In this document: positions 59,702 to 64,000 of the stretch, in pieces
How the letters are laid out: every line of letters starts with the position of its first letter
Numbering within the stretch: the stretch's first letter is position 1
Assembly (NCBI GenBank): GCA_000727475.1
Contig: KL647300.1
Span: 1,172,833 to 1,236,832 of the forward strand
Reading direction: 5' to 3'
DNA length: 64,000 nucleotides
Source: Sarcocystis neurona
Lineage: Eukaryota; Apicomplexa; Conoidasida; Eucoccidiorida; Sarcocystidae
Translations under genes and position numbers: made by a program
The notes under the pieces: model-generated
The model's database searches: none
The model's input: the letters and a program-made list of their open reading frames with translations, nothing else
Told to the model about the DNA's origin: nothing

Positions 59702-62700
59702 GTGCCGAACGAAGCGTCCTCCCGTTGTCCCCCGCGGGACGCCTTCTGCTGCCGTCTCCCTCTCCGTCCGGTCCTGCGTCTCCCTGCTGCTGCTCCTCCG
59801 CTTCCACTGCTGCTGATGCTGCCACGCCGCCGTCTCTTCTCACTCTGCATCTTCCATCCTCGCCTGCATCTCTTGCGCCCAATGCCGACCTGTCCAATGC
59901 TGCTCTCTCCGCTGCTGCTCGCTCTCCTGCTGCTGCTGTGGGCCCTTCTGCAGCCGCACGCTTTCGTGTGGCGGCTGTTGCAGCGTCGCTTTCTCCTGCC
60001 ACCGCCGCCGAGCCTGGCAGTGCGGCTGCCGCGCTATTCACCCTCTCCACCCGTCCTGCTGCTGCTGCTGTCTGCTCTGCTGCTGCGCCGGTTGCAGCAA
60101 CTTCTTCTCTACGTCTGTGAGGCAGTCGTTCCGACGCCGCCTCGCCAGCTGATAAGCATTGCAGCCAAAATGAAAGTAGTTTCTGCAGGCATTCTAGCAC
60201 TTTGATGTTTAGCCATGCACGGTGATCGCTGCTGCTGCTGCTGATGTTCTTCCTCCTCCTTCCCCTCCTCCTTCCTCCTCCGCCGCTTCTCTGCCCCCTT
60301 CGTGTCGCCCCCCCGCTGTTTTCGCTGCTGCTCCCGCTGCCGCTGCTGTTGCTCTGCCTGCCGCTCACGCAGAGCCCCCCAGCGGCTGCGTCGGCGGCCG
60401 TTACTCTGCCGCCTTCCCCTCCTCCCGCAACGCAGTCAGCAGCAGCAGCAGCATTTGCTGCGGCGGCGCCAGCACCTCCTGCACCGTCCCCACACGCTGC
60501 TTCACATGCGGGAACAGAGTCCGCGGCAGACGGGGCTGCTGCAGGCAACGCACCTGCGATGAAAGCAGCTGCCGGGCTGACCACAGTCGCACCATGCAGA
60601 GGTGCAGCAGCAGCAGCAGCAGATGCAGGCGCAGCGGAGGGGGACCGTTTCCTTGCAGTAGCTGCAGCAAGCGCATGCAGCACCTGCAGCAGAAGACAAC
60701 TATGCTCCAGCAGCGCAACGCGGAAAGTCAGCAGTTGCTCCGCCGCGCTGCAGTGGCCAGCTCCAGCAGCAATGGGTAACTGCGCAACTCGCAGCATCGC
60801 AGACAGCACTTGGACGCATGCAAGTGCATGCGCGTCATCTAGAACAAAACCCTCCGGCGCAGCTCTCCCACACGCGAACTCGCTGCTGTTGCTGCTCCTT
60901 CTTCTTCCCCTCCTCGCCATCCTGACCGTGCTCCTCCTCTCCTTTTCCCGCCGCTGCTGCTGCTGCTTCCAACAGCACGCTCGCAACGCCTGCAGCACGA
61001 ACCGCAGCGGCGTCTGCTGCTGCTGCTGCACTGCACCCGCGCACTCCGCGGCTTCGGCCTCCTGCTGCTGCTGAGTCACGTGCAGCAGCAAAGCTGCGAC
61101 CGCAGCAGCCACTTCTTCCAGCGCCGGCGCTAACACGTCCTCCTCCCCGCTGCCGTCGCCGTTATTGAAACCCAAGCACCTCTTCCCGCTGCGGGAGATA
61201 CTGCTGCTGCTGCGACTGCTGACCGCACTGCTGTCGCTGCTGCTGTTGCTGCTGCTGCCACTGCCAACGGCGCTGCTGTCGCCGTCGTTGCTGCTGCTGC
61301 GACGGGAGTTGCTGCGGCTGTTGCATGGTGCACGGCCGTGCTGCTGGTGTTGCGCCAGGCGGCTGCAGAGGTCCAGCAGGCTGCAGAGGTGAGGGACGCA
61401 GCACAAGTGACGCGTAGCCGCGGCAAACCGCGGCAGCGCGTAGTACGGCGTGAAAGGAGAAGCAGCGAAGGCGTCTGCTGATGCTGATGCTGCTGTTGTT
61501 TCTTCTGCGTCTTTCTCCCGCAAGTCCCCGGGGACGACCTGCGTGCTGCTGCCGCTGCAGTCGCTGCTGCTGAAACTCAAGACGGGAAAGCAAAGACGCC
61601 TTGAGACCTTGGCGAAGAAGCATGCGCTGCGGGCCTCCCCTCCCTCCTGCTCCCGAGCAGCTGCTGCAGCGGCAGATCTGCTGCTGCTGCCGCTCCTGCT
61701 GATGCGCCCTGCTGAACCCGCAGTGCTGCAGCGGTAGACGCTGCCTCTGCAGCATCCCCCGCCGCTGGTGCTGCTCGTGACTTTGCTGTCGCTCCTGCTG
61801 CTGTCCGACATCAGTTCGCCGTCACTGCTGCTGCTGCAGCAATGGCCTGGGGAGGGGTGGGGCAGCGGCAGCTGCAGGAACGGCAAGCCCGCGTCAGCCA
61901 ACAGATGCAGCACGCGACCAGCAAAGACCGCTCGCTGCTGCAGCTTCTTCTCCGCCTGCGCGACCAGCAGCAGCAGTTTCCTCCTTTCGCCGCTGCTGCT
62001 GAGCTGTTCTGGCAAAGCAGCACGACGCACACTGCACTGCCCCGCAGATCGCGGCCAGGACGCCGAAAAAAGACTCACGTGAGCGCGTAGAAAATCATCC
62101 AGCCGCCTCACCTCGTCGCCTTTACAGAACGCATACTTGTGCTGCTGCTGCTGTTCGTGAAGAACGACGCCCTGCTGCTGGCCGTAAACGACTTGCCGCT
62201 GTCCGTCGCCGACGACCTGCTGCCGCTCGCAGAACACGTGCTGCTGCTGCCACTCCTGCTGGACGCCCTGTGTCGTCGATGCTGACTGCCGTCGTGGCTG
62301 CTTCTTCCGCAGCCAACAGCCATGCCGCTGCAGTGCCCCTTCTTGCTGCTGTTGGTCTTGTTGGTCTTGGTGCCGTTGGTCTTGCTGCCGGTGCTGCCGC
62401 AGTTGTTGCTGTTGTTGCCGCTGTCCCTGCTGCTGGTCGACGAGCTCCCGCAGCCGGCGCAGCGTTTCTGCAGCGACTGCTGCGCGGCGGAGGGCGCGCA
62501 CACACAGGCTCCACGCTGCCGGGTGGCGAACAAATACATACAAACGCTGCTGCTCAGCTTCAGCAACATTGTAGCCTTTTTCAAGGTGCTGCTGCTGCTG
62601 CTCCTGCCTCCCCTCGCTGCTGCAGCCGCAGCACGAAAGACAGACGCTGCAGGACCGTTCTACATAGGGTGTGTCTTCTGCGGCACCGCACTCCTCCCCG

Positions 62701-64000
62701 TGCAGCACCTCCTGGCGATCGCCCTGCTCCGACAGCGGCTGCGCTACCTGCTGCTGCTGTGATCGCAGCTGCTGCTGTGGTAGCTGCTGCTGCTGGAACG
62801 ATAGCTGCTCATGCTTGTGCTGCGATAGCTGCTCATGGTGCTGTTGTGACACCTGGTACGCTTGCTGCCGGGGACGCTGCTGCAGCTGCAGACTCTCTGC
62901 AGCAGAGAAAGAGGCCGCGAAGTCACTCCGCAGCAAAACAGCAGGATTGTGACGCTGTTGCTGCTGTCGTTCAGCAGCAGCCTTTCCCCTGCATGCTACT
63001 GCAGCAGGGTGAAGTGCGGAAGAAGCTGTCGAGCAGGTTGTTGGGTTAGTGAATGAGCCTGTCGGTCCTGCTGGGGCGCCTACCGCAGGTGTCGCTTCTT
63101 CTGCTGTTGGTTGTGACAGTGTGGCTGCTGGGGGGATAGGTGCGGACGTAGGGCAGTGAAAGCGAGACGAGACGAGTTGTTGCTGCACTGCAGCAGAGAA
63201 GTCAGCACAGGAAGACAAGCCCGCGGCGGCAAAACAGACGTCAACGGCCTCATCTATGTCAGTCAGAAGGACTTGCAGAGGCTCCGGGACAGCGGCGGCA
63301 GCCAGTCGATTCATCACAGCAAGCGCAGTTGCTGCTGCTGCTGCTGTAGGGGACGCGGCCCCTACTGTTGCACTCCTCTCAACAACATCTTCCTCAGAAG
63401 CGGCAGATCCAGCAGCAGCTTCAAACGCAGTCACAGCAGCCGCCTCCTCCACCTCCTCATCCTCCGCAGCAGCAGCAGCAGACGGTGCGACAGATGTCTG
63501 AGGACTCTGAGAGGCAGCAGCGATATACATCTCGTCTGTCACAGCAGCAACAGCAGCAGCTGGGGTTTCTCCCGTGCCCGCATTAGCAGCAGCAGCAGCA
63601 GCAACAAAAGACGCAGTGCTGTGGCAGCAGCTGCTGCTTCCCGCGTCTTCTGCGTCCGTAGATAATTCTATAATAAGACAGGAAAAAAGCCTTGCAGGAA
63701 GCCTTTCCCCGCTGCATCTGTTGTTGCTGCTGCTTACGCAGGAAGCCAGGTCGTAGTCGCTGCTGGTGAAGCTGCGGCAGCAGAGCGGCAGTTAACGCTG
63801 AAACGATCGTGGTGGCCTCAATGTTAGTGGACAACCGGCTCGCCGCGTTTCATCCACTTCCGCAGTGCTCCTGTGGTTCCGTCTTTTGCTTGTTGTGAGA
63901 TATAGCTTCCGCTTCTAGTGTCGCAGCAGCAGCTGCTGCTGCTGCTGATGCAGCAGCACGTCCACCAGGAGCGGGAGCACCAACAACAGCTGCAGCCACA
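59702..64000 (-). CDS. Second homopolymer-rich protein, partial, unknown
   Basis: The main exon runs from 63667 to 59702 on the minus strand. It starts after a clear acceptor (CCTGTCTTATTATAG) and ends at GGCAC|GTACGTCG. It is joined in phase 1 to an upstream exon ending 63738 (CTGC|GTAAGC) that reads ALTAALLPQLHQQRLRPGF; that exon begins either near 63803 (TCGTTTCAG) or beyond the window. About 1320 residues lie in the main exon. Helical blocks such as VLTDIDEAV-type text near the start, AAWSLCVRALRRAAVAAETL, KLQQRAVFAGRVLHLLADAG, ALACVQVLSAMLRVAQLPIA and LNIKVLECLQKLLSFWLQCL are separated by Gln, Ser and Ala runs. The pattern resembles coccidian helical-repeat proteins, without a recognisable RAP, kinase or other domain. 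The frame continues open to 59118, but sequence beyond the donor has intron-like character. Confidence 0.6.

Noticed and set aside
1..64000. tRNA, rRNA, telomeric TTTAGGG arrays and CRISPR arrays
   Set aside because: Looked for by eye on both strands; no cloverleaf with a recognisable T-loop pair, no rRNA-like core, no telomere array and no spaced identical repeats were found. A covariance-model scan could still reveal a tRNA.

Overview
The window looks like nuclear DNA of a coccidian apicomplexan, most likely an Eimeria species. Three things support this. From about 38.4 to 54.2 kb and from 59.7 kb to the right end, the sequence is saturated with CAG/CTG triplets inside very long open frames, giving the Ala, Gln, Ser and Leu runs typical of Eimeria. 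The remaining sequence has near-balanced base composition with many TG/CA, TA and TACGTA-type simple repeats. Genes there are split into small exons with GT..AG borders. No bacterial operons, rRNA, tRNA or CRISPR arrays were seen. A 603-base run of N at 27491-28093 is an assembly gap.

Region 1 (1 to about 38.3 kb) is triplet-poor. Its one confidently recognised gene is a split plus-strand gene from about 9.6 to 17.2 kb that encodes a homologue of the centriolar protein CEP76 (C2 plus transglutaminase-like domains). It was recovered by joining short exons whose splice phases fit and comparing them with my recollection of animal CEP76. One central exon reads well against the family only if three in-frame TGA codons are passed, one of them at the place of a family tryptophan. 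Other supportable items are the last exon of a Ser/Pro-rich protein (minus, 20820-19314), several minus-strand exons at 29.2-29.8 and 31.8-32.0 kb, two very small split plus-strand genes at 32.7-33.5 kb, and a decayed Ty3/gypsy-like reverse transcriptase relic at about 23.5-24.3 kb (minus). There are also several local tandem duplications.

Region 2 (about 38.4-54.2 kb) is dominated by one minus-strand gene. An ATG exon at 54182-53952 joins in phase to a single 14.9-kb exon ending with TAG at 38903, for about 5043 codons. Short helical-looking blocks are separated by homopolymeric Ala, Gln and Ser tracts. I do not recognise its function.

Region 3 (54.2 to about 59.1 kb) is AT-rich simple-sequence spacer with a CAG-rich island at 56.5-57.3 kb. 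Region 4 (59.7 kb to the edge) is a second repeat-rich minus-strand gene, open at the right edge, with one clear intron at 63668-63737. Boundaries of all split genes rest on visual splice-site reading and were not tested with transcripts.
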